In this document: positions 1-7,528 of the stretch, piece by piece
Position numbering within the stretch: the first letter of the stretch is position 1
How the letters are laid out: each line of letters starts with the position of its first letter
Source: Bin87 sp965116565
GTDB lineage: Bacteria; Chloroflexota; Dehalococcoidia; Lucifugimonadales; UBA3495
DNA: 64,000 nucleotides
Direction of reading: 5' to 3'
NCBI GenBank assembly: GCA_965116565.1
Contig: OZ220699.1
Span: 3,410,001-3,474,000, forward strand
Made by a program: the position numbers and the translations under genes
The notes under the pieces: generated by a model
Database searches by the model: none
What the model saw: the letters and a program-made list of their open reading frames with translations, nothing else
Told to the model about the DNA's origin: nothing

Positions 1-163
1 CGCCCTGGAAAAGACTTTCCGCATCAGGCTACCCAACCCCCTCCAACTCACCTGCTGACGGAACCTCTCACCACCGCCTGGGCCGACCCGGGCGCCGAAT
101 TGCGACCCCCGGCCGGGGACTGCGCGAGGGTGGCCCTGCTCAAATCGCAACCACCCTCCAATT

Positions 164-373
164 TCACTGCAGCAGGGTCCGCCCGTTCTCCCCCACTGTC
201 ATATCGGCCGACCATATCGCGAGCGATGCGTTGGCCGGCTGGTCTTTTGACGCAATCATCAATGCTATCGCCATGGCTAGCAGTACCCCCACCACAACCC
301 AGAACCACAAAATCTTGTTGTTTTGTAATCCCCTGCCGTTCCATCTCCCGTTCCGCGTCTTTCGCCAAATCAT
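164..373 (-). CDS. Small single-helix membrane protein (69 aa)
   Basis: I do not recognise the family. The protein has a short basic N-terminus (RKTRNGRWNGRG), one hydrophobic segment (about residues 22-42, ILWFWVVVGVLLAMAIALMI) and a polar tail, so a single-pass membrane protein is predicted. A GAGG motif sits eight bases before the ATG. An alternative GTG start at 380 opens a different frame whose first 22 residues (MGHDLAKDAEREMERQG...) look equally protein-like, acidic and helical, but this frame loses the membrane helix. Either the ATG at 373 is right, or a one-base slip near the AAAACAACAAG tract joins the two. A perfect-spacing 16-base tandem repeat lies just upstream. Confidence 0.4.
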   Translation of the reverse strand: MIWRKTRNGRWNGRGLQNNKILWFWVVVGVLLAMAIALMIASKDQPANASLAIWSADMTVGENGRTLLQ

Positions 374-388
374 GTCCCACGCCTCGAT

Positions 389-420
389 TATGTATACCTA
401 TCGGTATGTATGCCTATCGG
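389..420. repeat. Two tandem 16-base units, possible operator
   Basis: The unit TATGTATACCTATCGG (389-404) is followed directly by TATGTATGCCTATCGG (405-420), with one mismatch. It lies 16 bases upstream of the small minus-strand membrane ORF. Direct repeats in such a position can be regulator binding sites; this role is inferred from position only. Confidence 0.5.
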
Positions 421-668
421 CAATCCGTTGTTTATTCGTTTGGTTATGTGAACTGACCGGCCGCTCGCCCGCGCTTCGTTATTCGCTCCGGCGAACCGCC
501 ATCGTGGATGAGCCTTCTCAACTCCCCGGGTGCAGCCATCATTTATCTCCTGCCTCACCCGTCCTGCATTTCCTGGTTGGCTGTATTTCCCGGTTGGCTA
601 GAAGCGTCTGCACGACCTGACCCACCGGCGCCTCGACCGGGTTGTTGGCCCGTCAGCCGTTGGTCGGA

Positions 669-803
669 TCATGCGTCGCGATCAATAAACACGGACCCCG
701 TTATCACGATCGCGAACACAATGGACGACGCGATCAACATGCCGAGGTATCCCCTCGGTCCCAATGCACTGCGTATCTTGTTCCTCATGAAGTGGGAAAA
801 CAT
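669..803 (-). CDS. Small membrane protein (44 aa)
   Basis: This ORF is shorter than usual gene-caller limits. It has an ATG preceded by a strong ribosome-binding site (AGGAGG, five bases upstream). The product has a basic N-terminus with six of its first 18 residues K, R or H, then one hydrophobic helix (about residues 21-40, GMLIASSIVFAIVITGSVFI) and ends in DRDA. Topology would be N-in with a very short exterior tail. No family is recognised. Upstream on the same strand are GGTCCC/GGGACC and GGCGC/GCGCC hairpins, suggesting a structured leader. Evidence is the ribosome-binding site plus composition; it could still be chance. Confidence 0.45.
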   Translation of the reverse strand: MFSHFMRNKIRSALGPRGYLGMLIASSIVFAIVITGSVFIDRDA

Positions 804-1230
804 CCTTCCCTCCTTGGCGCTATGTGCGCCTTTCCCTCGATTGGTCCCGCAGCATCGGCGAGCCCACGTTTGTATGCGTGCGGATAAATTGTGGCGGTCC
901 CTATCGGGACCGACTTGACCATTGCGATCCTGCGTATGTCCTTATGGCAGATGGCCCGCTCGCCTCGCCCGGGACCTATCGATCCCCAAACGATTTGAGC
1001 CTGTCCGACCGGCATCCTGAGCCCGGATGTGGGCTCGGACCCGACCGTGCCGTTGCACAACCATCGTAACAACACTTTGTGAAAATCCGGCGCTTCGGAC
1101 GCATCAAAGCGTGAAAATATTCTAAAAATTTTATGAACGCGTCGCCCCGCCTCAGCCCCCGGTCATATCCACCAAGCCCTGACTCTCGCCAGCCACGGCC
1201 TTTCAATTATCGTAAGCGATCCCCGTAGCC

Positions 1231-1262
1231 CGCTCATCCTGAGCCTGTCGAAGGACGAGCGG
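1231..1262. repeat. Dispersed repeat family A, copy 1
   Basis: Reads CGCTCATCCTGAGCCTGTCG followed by AAGGACGAGCGG. The ends (CGCTC...GAGCG) are inverted, so it can fold. Related copies are at 5095, 13813, 31942, 35624, 44226 and 59175, always between genes. Confidence 0.8.
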
Positions 1263-1382
1263 ACGGTGGGTGAGAGCAAATTCTTGCTGGATCAACGCGG
1301 TATGTTTGTATGACCGAGCGCCCCAGCGTCACCGGCAGCCCCGGCCTCGCTGCAGGCTCCCCATCCTGACCGCCGTTTGTGG

Positions 1383-1388
1383 CATAAT
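1383..1388 (+). promoter_or_regulatory. -10 box for the thiolase operon
   Basis: CATAAT lies 38 bases before the thiolase-like start codon, leaving a leader that includes the GGAGG ribosome-binding site. No clear -35 hexamer is visible. Confidence 0.4.
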
Positions 1389-1425
1389 ACGCCGACCCAT
1401 TAATCCCAACGGAGGTGCACCCCGT

Positions 1426-2607
1426 ATGGTTGACCTCAGGCGCGGCGCCGCCATCGTGGGCATCCACGAGCACGTCACCCGCTACTCCCCCGACAAGAGC
1501 GAGCTCCAGATCCAGGGCGAAAGCGTCATCAAGGCCCTCGCCGACGCCGGCCTCACCAAGAACGACGTCGACGGCCTCTTCACCGCGTCCAGCAGCATCC
1601 GCAACAGCGGCATGAACCTGGCCGACTACCTCAACATGTACCCCAGCTACGTCGACAACACCACCGTCGGCGGCGGGTCGTTCGAGTTTCACCTGTCCCA
1701 CGCCCTCACCGCCATCGCGGCCGGCCGCATCAACGTGGCAGTCATCACCTACAGCAGCCTCGCACGCTCCGGCGGCGTCTCTGTCGGCACCGGCGGCGTC
1801 GGACGCTTCGGCCACCCCGTCCTCGACCCGTCTCCCGACAGCTTCGAGGAACTCTACGGCCTCACCACCGTCGGCCTCTACGCCATGATCGCCCGCCGCC
1901 ACATGCACCTCTACGGCACCACCTCCGAGCAACTCGCCGAGGTCTCCGTCGCCATGCGGCACCACGCCTCCATGAACCCCGAGGCCCTGTTCCGCGACCC
2001 CATCACCGTCGAGGACGTGGTCAACTCCCGCGTCATCTCCGACCCGCTCCACCTCATGGACTGCTGCGTCATCACCGACGGCGGCGGCGCCGTCGTCGTC
2101 GCCTCCCCGGAGGTCGCCCGCAACTGCCGCCACACCCCCGTCTGGGTCCTCGGCGCCGGCGAAGCCATCGCCCACCAGGGCGCCGGCAAGCGCGACCTCA
2201 TCTACATCGCCGCCCACCAGAGCGCTCCGCGCGCCTTCGAGATGGCCGGCGTCACCCACGACGACATCGACATGGCCATGGTGTACGACTCCTTCACCAT
2301 CACCGTCGTCGAAACCCTCGAGGACCTCGGCTTCTGCAAGAAGGGCGAGGGCGGAGAGTTCGTCAGCGGCGGCCGCCTCAAGGTCGGCGGCGCGTTGCCC
2401 ATCAACACCGACGGCGGCGGCCTCTCCTCCAACCACCCGGGCATGCGGGGCCTGTTCCTGCTCCTCGAGTCCACCCGCCAGCTTCGCCATGAATTCGACG
2501 GCACCGGACGCCAGGTCCCCGACTGCAAGATCGCCCTGGCCCACGGCACTGGCGGCGCCCTCGGCTCCCGCCACTCCGGCGGCACCGTCATCCTCGCTCG
2601 CGACTGA
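1426..2607 (+). CDS. Thiolase-family (SCP-x-like) acyltransferase homologue
   Basis: A 393-residue thiolase-fold protein of the type annotated as acetyl-CoA acetyltransferase or lipid-transfer thiolase. It begins MVDLRRGAAIVGIHEH, has the family's SCP-x-like N-terminal AAIVG strand and the C-terminal glycine-rich ending (AHGTGGALGSRHSGG) that forms the active-site loop in thiolases. The start at 1426 is preferred over an upstream in-frame codon because GGAGG precedes it and homology begins there. It is followed after 90 bases by an OB-fold/zinc-ribbon protein, the usual partner of such non-condensing thiolases, and the two probably form one complex acting on CoA thioesters. The substrate is unknown. 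Confidence 0.85.
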   Translation: MVDLRRGAAIVGIHEHVTRYSPDKSELQIQGESVIKALADAGLTKNDVDGLFTASSSIRNSGMNLADYLNMYPSYVDNTTVGGGSFEFHLSHALTAIAAGRINVAVITYSSLARSGGVSVGTGGVGRFGHPVLDPSPDSFEELYGLTTVGLYAMIARRHMHLYGTTSEQLAEVSVAMRHHASMNPEALFRDPITVEDVVNSRVISDPLHLMDCCVITDGGGAVVVASPEVARNCRHTPVWVLGAGEAIAHQGAGKRDLIYIAAHQSAPRAFEMAGVTHDDIDMAMVYDSFTITVVETLEDLGFCKKGEGGEFVSGGRLKVGGALPINTDGGGLSSNHPGMRGLFLLLESTRQLRHEFDGTGRQVPDCKIALAHGTGGALGSRHSGGTVILARD

Positions 2608-2623
2608 CGGAACGACGACAGTC

Positions 2624-2646
2624 CCCTCTCCCCTCGCGGGAGAGGG
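2624..2646. repeat. Inverted repeat between thiolase and OB-fold genes
   Basis: CCCTCTCCC (2624-2632) pairs with GGGAGAGGG (2638-2646). A related CCC...GGGAGAGGG element lies at 49647-49678. It is probably a dispersed palindrome rather than a terminator, as no T-run follows and it sits within an apparent operon. Confidence 0.6.
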
Positions 2647-2697
2647 TCACAATGAGGGGCGTCCCTCAACTACTGACAACTACCCAAGGAACCAGCC

Positions 2698-3111
2698 ATG
2701 ACCACCACCTGGAATCGACCTCTCCCCTCAATCGCCGGCGAAACCAAGCCATTCTGGGACTCCTGCCGCCGCGGCCAACTCGTCATCCAGCGCTGTGGCG
2801 ACTGCGGCGAATACCAGTGGTATCCCCGCGGCATCTGCGCCAACTGCTGGAGCGAAAATATCCAGTGGGTCCAGTCCTCCGGCCGGGGCACCGTGTGGAC
2901 CTACACCGTCACCCAGCAGAACCGCACCACCGGCTTCGCCGAAATGGTCCCCTACGTCCTGGCCCTCGTCGAACTGGAAGAGGGCGTCCGCATGTTCACC
3001 AACATCGTCGACTGCAACCCCCGCGACGTCCACATCGGCATGGCCGTAGAGGTCACCTTCCAGACCGCCACCCCCCAGATCACCATCCCCTACTTCAAAC
3101 CCGCCTCCTGA
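2698..3111 (+). CDS. Zn-ribbon OB-fold protein (DUF35 type)
   Basis: A 137-residue partner of the thiolase. The N-terminal rubredoxin-like zinc ribbon has cysteines at 33, 36, 47 and 50 (CGDC and CANC), followed by an OB-fold (GTVWTYTVTQQNRTTGF...). Proteins of this type bind CoA esters beside thiolase-like enzymes in hydratase or retro-aldolase complexes. An AAGGA motif lies upstream of the ATG. It is second in a two-gene operon. Confidence 0.88.
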   Translation: MTTTWNRPLPSIAGETKPFWDSCRRGQLVIQRCGDCGEYQWYPRGICANCWSENIQWVQSSGRGTVWTYTVTQQNRTTGFAEMVPYVLALVELEEGVRMFTNIVDCNPRDVHIGMAVEVTFQTATPQITIPYFKPAS

Positions 3112-3138
3112 CCCCAACATGACTCCCTCAACTGTTTA

Positions 3139-3161
3139 GAGGCGGGGCATGCACCCGCCTC
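3139..3161. terminator. Hairpin between convergent genes
   Basis: GAGGCGGG (3139-3146) and CCCGCCTC (3154-3161) form an eight-pair stem with a seven-base loop, between the OB-fold gene and the convergent toxin gene. No long T-run follows, so a termination role is an inference from position. Confidence 0.45.
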
Positions 3162-3179
3162 ATGTTTCTCCTCCGAGAT

Positions 3180-3455
3180 TCAGCACCTGAGAATATCGTC
3201 GTGTGTTCCGGTGCGCCGCAGAACGATCGTGTCTCCGTCATCCTCCCAAACCAGCAACCAGTCGCGCTCGATGTGGCATTCCCAATATCCCGCCGTATTG
3301 CCGGAGAGCCGATGGGCTCGAAAGGGCTGCTCGAGAGGCTCACCCTCAACCAGCTTGTCAATCACGTAACGGAGTAGTTCAGGGTCCTTGCCGCGCCTGG
3401 CCGCCCTTCGGAGGTCGCGCCGGTACTGGGCTGAGGTGCGTAGGGTCCGCATCAT
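3180..3455 (-). CDS. YafQ-family toxin, putative mRNA interferase
   Basis: A 91-residue RelE/ParE-superfamily protein. It keeps the YafQ-type catalytic set: H48, H61, D65 and W66 (HIERDWLLVW) and H85 in RTGTH. Such toxins cut ribosome-bound mRNA. The start codon lies 77 bases inside the end of the upstream antitoxin gene, so the two are translationally linked. Its function is assigned from motif conservation and the antitoxin neighbour. Confidence 0.88.
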   Translation of the reverse strand: MMRTLRTSAQYRRDLRRAARRGKDPELLRYVIDKLVEGEPLEQPFRAHRLSGNTAGYWECHIERDWLLVWEDDGDTIVLRRTGTHDDILRC

Positions 3456-3711
3456 AAAAATCGGCCATCATCTGGTCAACACTGTCGTAAATCGCCGTCC
3501 CCTCCTTGTATTCCTGCAGTGCTGCCAGCGTCTCTTCATTGGGTACGCGGCCGGTACGCAAGCAAAGCTCGCAGTGGTCTGCGATCAGTTCGTAAAACCT
3601 CGCCACAGCCTCTTCCGGCGTCAATCCCATGATCGCGAAGTTTTGCTCTGCCTTGCGAACGACCTCCGGGTCCGGGTGTTTGACTGCCGCCTCTGCGTCT
3701 GAGCTCATCAT
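3379..3711 (-). CDS. RelB/DinJ-like antitoxin
   Basis: A 110-residue acidic protein starting MMSSDAEAAV, with AGGAG seven bases before the first ATG. The central part (KAEQNFAIMGLTPEEAVARFYELIAD) resembles the ribbon-helix-helix region of DinJ/RelB antitoxins, followed by the typical PNEETLAAL and DSVDQM segments that wrap the toxin. It overlaps the downstream toxin by 77 bases, a long overlap for this family, so the C-terminal tail (PPKGGQARQGP) may be extra. A longer upstream open frame has no support. Confidence 0.75.
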   Translation of the reverse strand: MMSSDAEAAVKHPDPEVVRKAEQNFAIMGLTPEEAVARFYELIADHCELCLRTGRVPNEETLAALQEYKEGTAIYDSVDQMMADFYDADPTHLSPVPARPPKGGQARQGP

Positions 3712-3761
3712 GTTCCGTCTCCTTTCCCCATCTATTGTACCCGCCGCCTGTGATTCCGACT

Positions 3762-4124
3762 TCACCCCCACGCCCGCAGCCGTATCTCCTCGCTGGTGTC
3801 CATGTCCGCCTGCGCCTCGTCCGGCTGGTCGTTGAACAGGTACGACAGCGACCGCCGCGAGTAGTAATTGTCGTCCTCCGGATCCAGCCGGATCGCCTCC
3901 GTCAAATCCGCTATCGACTGCTCGTACTCTCCAACCTCGTACCACGACACGCCCCGGTTGAACCACGCGTCGGCGCATTCAGCGTCCAGTTCAATGGCCG
4001 CCGTGTAGTCGGATATGGCACGCTCATATACCCCGTTGCGGCTGTACCGGTTGCCGCGATCGACGTACTCTTCGGCCGTCGTCGGCTCCGGCGGCTGCGT
4101 GAATTGCGGCCTGGAGGTCGTCAT
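3762..4124 (-). CDS. Tetratricopeptide-repeat protein
   Basis: A 120-residue soluble protein with about three TPR units: AEEYVDRGNRYSRNGVYERA, then ADAWFNRGVSWYEVGEYEQS, then a degenerate third (YYSRRSLSYLFNDQPDEAQ). The canonical G/Y/A positions and the DYTAAIELD and DLTEAIRLDP links are clear. TPRs mediate protein-protein contacts; no partner can be named. It ends 51 bases before the antitoxin start and may share its transcript. Confidence 0.85.
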   Translation of the reverse strand: MTTSRPQFTQPPEPTTAEEYVDRGNRYSRNGVYERAISDYTAAIELDAECADAWFNRGVSWYEVGEYEQSIADLTEAIRLDPEDDNYYSRRSLSYLFNDQPDEAQADMDTSEEIRLRAWG

Positions 4125-4164
4125 TGAGAGCGTAGCGCGTCAATCTCGCCGATGCGCGAGACCG

Positions 4165-4956
4165 CTACATCACCGACCGCACCAGCCCGCCGTCCACCAG
4201 CATCGTGGTGCCCGTCATGTAGCTGGACCGCGACGACGCCAGGAATGCCACCAGGTACGCCAACTCGCGAGGTTCGCCGATCCGCTTCAGCGCCGTCTGC
4301 TCCGCCCTCTGCGCCAGAGCGTCCTCAATCGGAATGCCTTGCGTCCGCGCCCGGTCCTCCACGTTCTCCATCATCCGCTCCGACATGATGCTGCCGGGGC
4401 ACACGTTGTTGATCAGGATATTCTCGTGCCCGATGTCGTCCGCCAGGTTCTTCATGAACCCGATCACGCCCATCCTCGTCGCCGCCGACAGCGCGAGGTT
4501 CGGTATCGGCGTGTACACCGTGCTCGCCAGGATGTTGATGATCCGTCCGCCGCCTTGCGCCCGCAGGTGCGGCAACGCTTCCCGCGTCATCCGCGCGAAG
4601 AAAAACAGCGAACGGTTCGCTGACACCTGCCACAACTCCTCGGTGGAGTCTTGAGCGTAAGCTTGCGGCGGGCCCCCGGAGTTGTTCACCATTATGTCCA
4701 GCTGGCCAAAATGCGACGCCGTGCCGGCCACCAGTTCCGCGATGGTTTCTTCCTTGTCCAGGTCGCCGGCAAAAGTGTAAATGTCCGCCCCCGTCGCCGC
4801 GCGTATCTCATCCGCCGCGCGCTCCAGGTCCGACACGGTCCGCGCGCACATCGCGACCCGCGCTCCCTCCTCGGCCAAAACCTCTGAACAAGCCCGGCCT
4901 AGCCCCTTGCTCGCGCCACCCACTATCGCCACTTTGCCATTCAGTTCCAGGTCCAT
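4165..4956 (-). CDS. Atypical short-chain dehydrogenase/reductase
   Basis: A 263-residue SDR, close to 3-oxoacyl-ACP reductase-like proteins. The NAD(P)-binding GGASKGLG (13-20) and NNSGG (91-95) are present and the C-terminus has the usual SSYMTGTTMLVDGG. The catalytic tyrosine is absent: where YxxxK is expected the sequence is SAATR (157-161), while S145/T146 remain. This matches a known SDR subgroup with the LxLSxxxRxGVxG signature. The start at 4956 follows GAGGAGG; the open frame upstream to 5166 runs through a dispersed repeat and is not coding. Confidence 0.85.
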   Translation of the reverse strand: MDLELNGKVAIVGGASKGLGRACSEVLAEEGARVAMCARTVSDLERAADEIRAATGADIYTFAGDLDKEETIAELVAGTASHFGQLDIMVNNSGGPPQAYAQDSTEELWQVSANRSLFFFARMTREALPHLRAQGGGRIINILASTVYTPIPNLALSAATRMGVIGFMKNLADDIGHENILINNVCPGSIMSERMMENVEDRARTQGIPIEDALAQRAEQTALKRIGEPRELAYLVAFLASSRSSYMTGTTMLVDGGLVRSVM

Positions 4957-5094
4957 TGCCCGCCTCCTCAAATGCTGCCGCAGATTATAACAGCCGCCAT
5001 TCCACCGCCGACTCGAGCCGGTACATCCACCAGGGCCTTTCAATCGTCTGCATACAGAAAAAAACCGTGGTCTGTACGGTTCTTCAACTGACGT

Positions 5095-5126
5095 CCGCTC
5101 ATGGTGAGCCTGTCGAACCACGAGTG
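5095..5126. repeat. Dispersed repeat family A, copy 2
   Basis: CCGCTCATGGTGAGCCTGTC continuing GAACCACGAGTG, in the gap between the divergent SDR and inositol-phosphatase-like genes. Confidence 0.85.
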
Positions 5127-5204
5127 AACTACATCGGTGTATGCGAATAATCGCATGGCTTTGCACATCCGCATCAGCGCAAGTGCCTCGACACCCTCAT
5201 GGTG

Positions 5205-5210
5205 TACAAT
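5205..5210 (+). promoter_or_regulatory. -10 box, leaderless start likely
   Basis: TACAAT ends ten bases before the ATG at 5221, and no ribosome-binding site lies between. Transcription would begin at or just before the start codon. Confidence 0.5.
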
Positions 5211-5220
5211 CCGAACTGTT

Positions 5221-6168
5221 ATGACCATTCCCGAATCCGACCTCGTTCAGATTGAGTCCGCCGCCGTCGAGTTTGCCCGCGGCGCCGGCGATCTGCTCGC
5301 CGGTCATTTCGGTAAAGTGATCAGCGTCGAGTACAAGGACAAGGCCCAGCAGGACCCGGTAACCGCCGCCGACAAGGAGACCCAGGCCTACCTCGAGCGC
5401 CTCATAACCCAGCGATTCCCGGACCACGGCATCCTCGGCGAGGAGGATGACGCTAGCGCCGACGGCGACAAAATCGCGCCCGATTTCCTCTGGGTCCTCG
5501 ACCCTCTCGACGGCACCACCAACTTCATGAACGGACTGCCCGTTTACGCCTCCTCAATCGGTGTGCTCCACCGCGGCGTCCCTGTCGCCGGCGCCGTGTA
5601 TATCCCCTGGCCCGCCAGCCCCCTCACCGGAAAATCCGGCAACGGCATCGTCGTACATTGCCGTGCCGGCGGCGGAGCCTTCGCCGATGGAGAGCCCGTG
5701 TCCGTGTATCAAACCGACAAATTGCGCGGCGACCGGTTGGTGGGTTTGCCCGGCTCATTTGGCGCGTCAACCCGTGTCGGAAAGGGACTGAAAGGCCAAC
5801 CTCTCGGCCAACTCCGCGTCACCGGCAGCATCGCCTACGAACTGGCAATGACCGCCATGGGCGTGTTGCAGTTCGCGGTAATCGGGGCTCCCCGCATGTG
5901 GGATATGCTGGGCGGCGCTGTGGCTGTTCAGGAAGCGGGCGGCACCGTCATGACCCGCCTGTCCCCCCGCCGGCAATGGCACCCGATGGAATCCCTGGTC
6001 CCTACCTGGGATGAGAAGCCGCCCACCATGGCCGATCTGCGCAAGTGGGTCGCGCCCCTTGTGGCCGCCAACCCCACGCTGGCGCCGCTGATCGCTAACA
6101 ACCTGCAGCCCCGCCGCCGTCCATTCCGCAGGGCCCTGCGCAGCGTCAGGAAAGTATTCTCAAACTAG
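5221..6168 (+). CDS. Inositol monophosphatase-family enzyme
   Basis: A 315-residue Mg2+-dependent phosphatase of the IMPase/FBPase/CysQ fold. Metal and phosphate motifs are present: GEED (73-76), DPLDGTTNF (94-102) and the later WDMLGG in place of WDxxAG, followed by EAGG. The substrate may be inositol phosphate, a sugar phosphate or PAP; the sequence does not decide. The N-terminal start at 5221 is set by homology and by the -10 box just upstream; an upstream in-frame ATG at 5137 would precede the promoter. The basic C-terminal tail (PRRRPFRRALRSVRK) is unusual. Confidence 0.88.
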   Translation: MTIPESDLVQIESAAVEFARGAGDLLAGHFGKVISVEYKDKAQQDPVTAADKETQAYLERLITQRFPDHGILGEEDDASADGDKIAPDFLWVLDPLDGTTNFMNGLPVYASSIGVLHRGVPVAGAVYIPWPASPLTGKSGNGIVVHCRAGGGAFADGEPVSVYQTDKLRGDRLVGLPGSFGASTRVGKGLKGQPLGQLRVTGSIAYELAMTAMGVLQFAVIGAPRMWDMLGGAVAVQEAGGTVMTRLSPRRQWHPMESLVPTWDEKPPTMADLRKWVAPLVAANPTLAPLIANNLQPRRRPFRRALRSVRKVFSN

Positions 6169-6240
6169 CGAGCCAGGCCAGGTTTCGAGCGACCGAAGGG
6201 AGAGCCGCCATTGGTTCCCGCTCCCTTGCCTGAAAGCGTA

Positions 6241-6268
6241 GGGTCGACGCATGCGTCGACCCCTTTTT
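6241..6268. terminator. Perfect palindrome plus T-run
   Basis: GGGTCGACGCA (6241-6251) is followed immediately by its inverse TGCGTCGACCC, then CTTTTT. It looks like a rho-independent terminator for the phosphatase gene, and also resembles the dispersed palindrome at 49559-49586 with the same GACGCATGCGTC core. Confidence 0.65.
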
Positions 6269-6338
6269 GCTCGGTCCACCCGCGTCGAGCGCTTGGCCTC
6301 AGTCGGTGGCGCCTCAGCCGGTGGCGTGAGTAGGCGCG

Positions 6339-7526
6339 CTACTCCTCCGGACCCCTCAACAGGTCCAGGTACTTGTACCCCGAGCCGGTGTTGAGCAGCA
6401 CCACCTCTTCGTCCGCCCTGATGCTCCCGTCCGCCAGCAACCGCTCGAGACCTACCAGCGTGGCCGCTCCCTCGGGACACGCGATGATGCCTTCCGTGGT
6501 GGCTAGCCGGTACATGGCATCAACCATTTCGTCGTCGCTCACGGCCAGCGCTCCACCGCCCGTTTCCCGGATCGCCTGCAGGATCAGGTAGTCCGCAAAT
6601 GGCCCTGGCACGCGCAGTCCGTCCGCTTTGGTCGTCGCGTTCTGCCAGGGTTCTGCCGTATCCGTTCCGTCGTTGAACGCCTTCACGATGGGTTGGCAGC
6701 CGTCCGCCTGAACTGCGTAGAACCGGGGCGGCTTCCCCTCAATCCATCCCAGTTCCAGCAACTCCTGGAATCCTTTGTACATCCCTATGATCCCGGTGCC
6801 TCCTCCGGTTGGATATACGATGGCATCCGGCATCCGCCATCCCAGTTGGTGGGCGATCTCCAGCCCCATCGTCTTTTTCCCCTCGGCCCGGCAGGGCTCT
6901 TTCAACGTCGAAAGGTCGAACAATCCTTGCTCCGCCGCAATTCCCGCCGAGATCCGACCGGCGTCGCTGATCAACCCGTCCACCAGGTTCAGCTCGGAAC
7001 CGGCCACTATGGATTCCTTCTTGTTGGCGTCCGGTGCATCCTGCGGCATGAAAACTTTCACGGGCGTTCCCGCCCGGGCTCCGTAGGCCGCCGCCGCGCC
7101 GGCTGCATTGCCTGCCGATGGCATGGTGAACCCCTGCGCCCCTATCTCCACCGCCTTGGACACCGCCGCGGCTATGCCCCTGGCCTTGAAGGTCCCCGTG
7201 GGGTTCAGACCCTCCTCTTTCACCAGTAGCCTTCGAATCCCCACCTCGCGTGCCAGCGTCATTGCATCCAGCAGCGGTGTGCCGCCTTCGCCGAGCGTGA
7301 CCACCGAGCCTCCGTCCGTTACCGGCAGGAGTTCGTTGTATCGCCACATGTTGGATGGTCGCCCATCGAAGACTGACCGGTCCACCTCCCGCCTCAGTCG
7401 CGCCAGGTCATAACGTACGAACAGCACTTTCCCGCAGCAGTCACTGACCGTAGCGAGTCCATCGTACGGGAACTCGTTGCCGCAGATGGTGCATTCCAGA
7501 TGATCTATGTAGCTGAAATCTGACAT
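6339..7526 (-). CDS. thrC: Threonine synthase (PLP-dependent)
   Basis: A 395-residue class-II-fold PLP enzyme that converts O-phosphohomoserine to threonine. It has an N-terminal zinc-ribbon-like start (C12, C15, C30, C31) found in many threonine synthases, the PLP lysine in NPTGTFKARG (K114), a phosphate-binding SAGNAAGA loop and the PTGGGTGI glycine loop. A related cysteate or phosphoserine-lyase activity cannot be excluded. Its ATG is two bases after the stop of the NYN nuclease gene, so the two are co-transcribed. Confidence 0.85.
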   Translation of the reverse strand: MSDFSYIDHLECTICGNEFPYDGLATVSDCCGKVLFVRYDLARLRREVDRSVFDGRPSNMWRYNELLPVTDGGSVVTLGEGGTPLLDAMTLAREVGIRRLLVKEEGLNPTGTFKARGIAAAVSKAVEIGAQGFTMPSAGNAAGAAAAYGARAGTPVKVFMPQDAPDANKKESIVAGSELNLVDGLISDAGRISAGIAAEQGLFDLSTLKEPCRAEGKKTMGLEIAHQLGWRMPDAIVYPTGGGTGIIGMYKGFQELLELGWIEGKPPRFYAVQADGCQPIVKAFNDGTDTAEPWQNATTKADGLRVPGPFADYLILQAIRETGGGALAVSDDEMVDAMYRLATTEGIIACPEGAATLVGLERLLADGSIRADEEVVLLNTGSGYKYLDLLRGPEE

Positions 7527-7528
7527 CC

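Larger units (their letters stand above)
1..1425. other. Gene-poor 1.4 kb stretch
   Basis: No long reading frame here looks like a known protein; the overlapping frames on both strands read as GC-rich shadows. Two very short minus-strand ORFs with a membrane helix are annotated separately. The rest holds a 16-base tandem repeat at 389-420, an AT-rich patch near 1110-1135 that could supply a minus-strand promoter, small hairpins between 804 and 1100, and one copy of a dispersed repeat at 1231-1262. Confidence 0.6.

Noticed and set aside
804..1100. Cyclic-di-GMP or other known riboswitch in the leader
   Set aside because: Small hairpins are present but none of the conserved aptamer cores could be matched by eye.
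1234..2574. 446-codon antisense open frame opposite the thiolase gene
   Set aside because: Composition of alternating A/V/G/D/E is typical of a GC-rich shadow frame; the sense strand has a clear thiolase with ribosome-binding site and partner.
5137..5220. Upstream ATG for the inositol-phosphatase-like gene
   Set aside because: The extra 28 residues are not protein-like and lie upstream of the -10 box.
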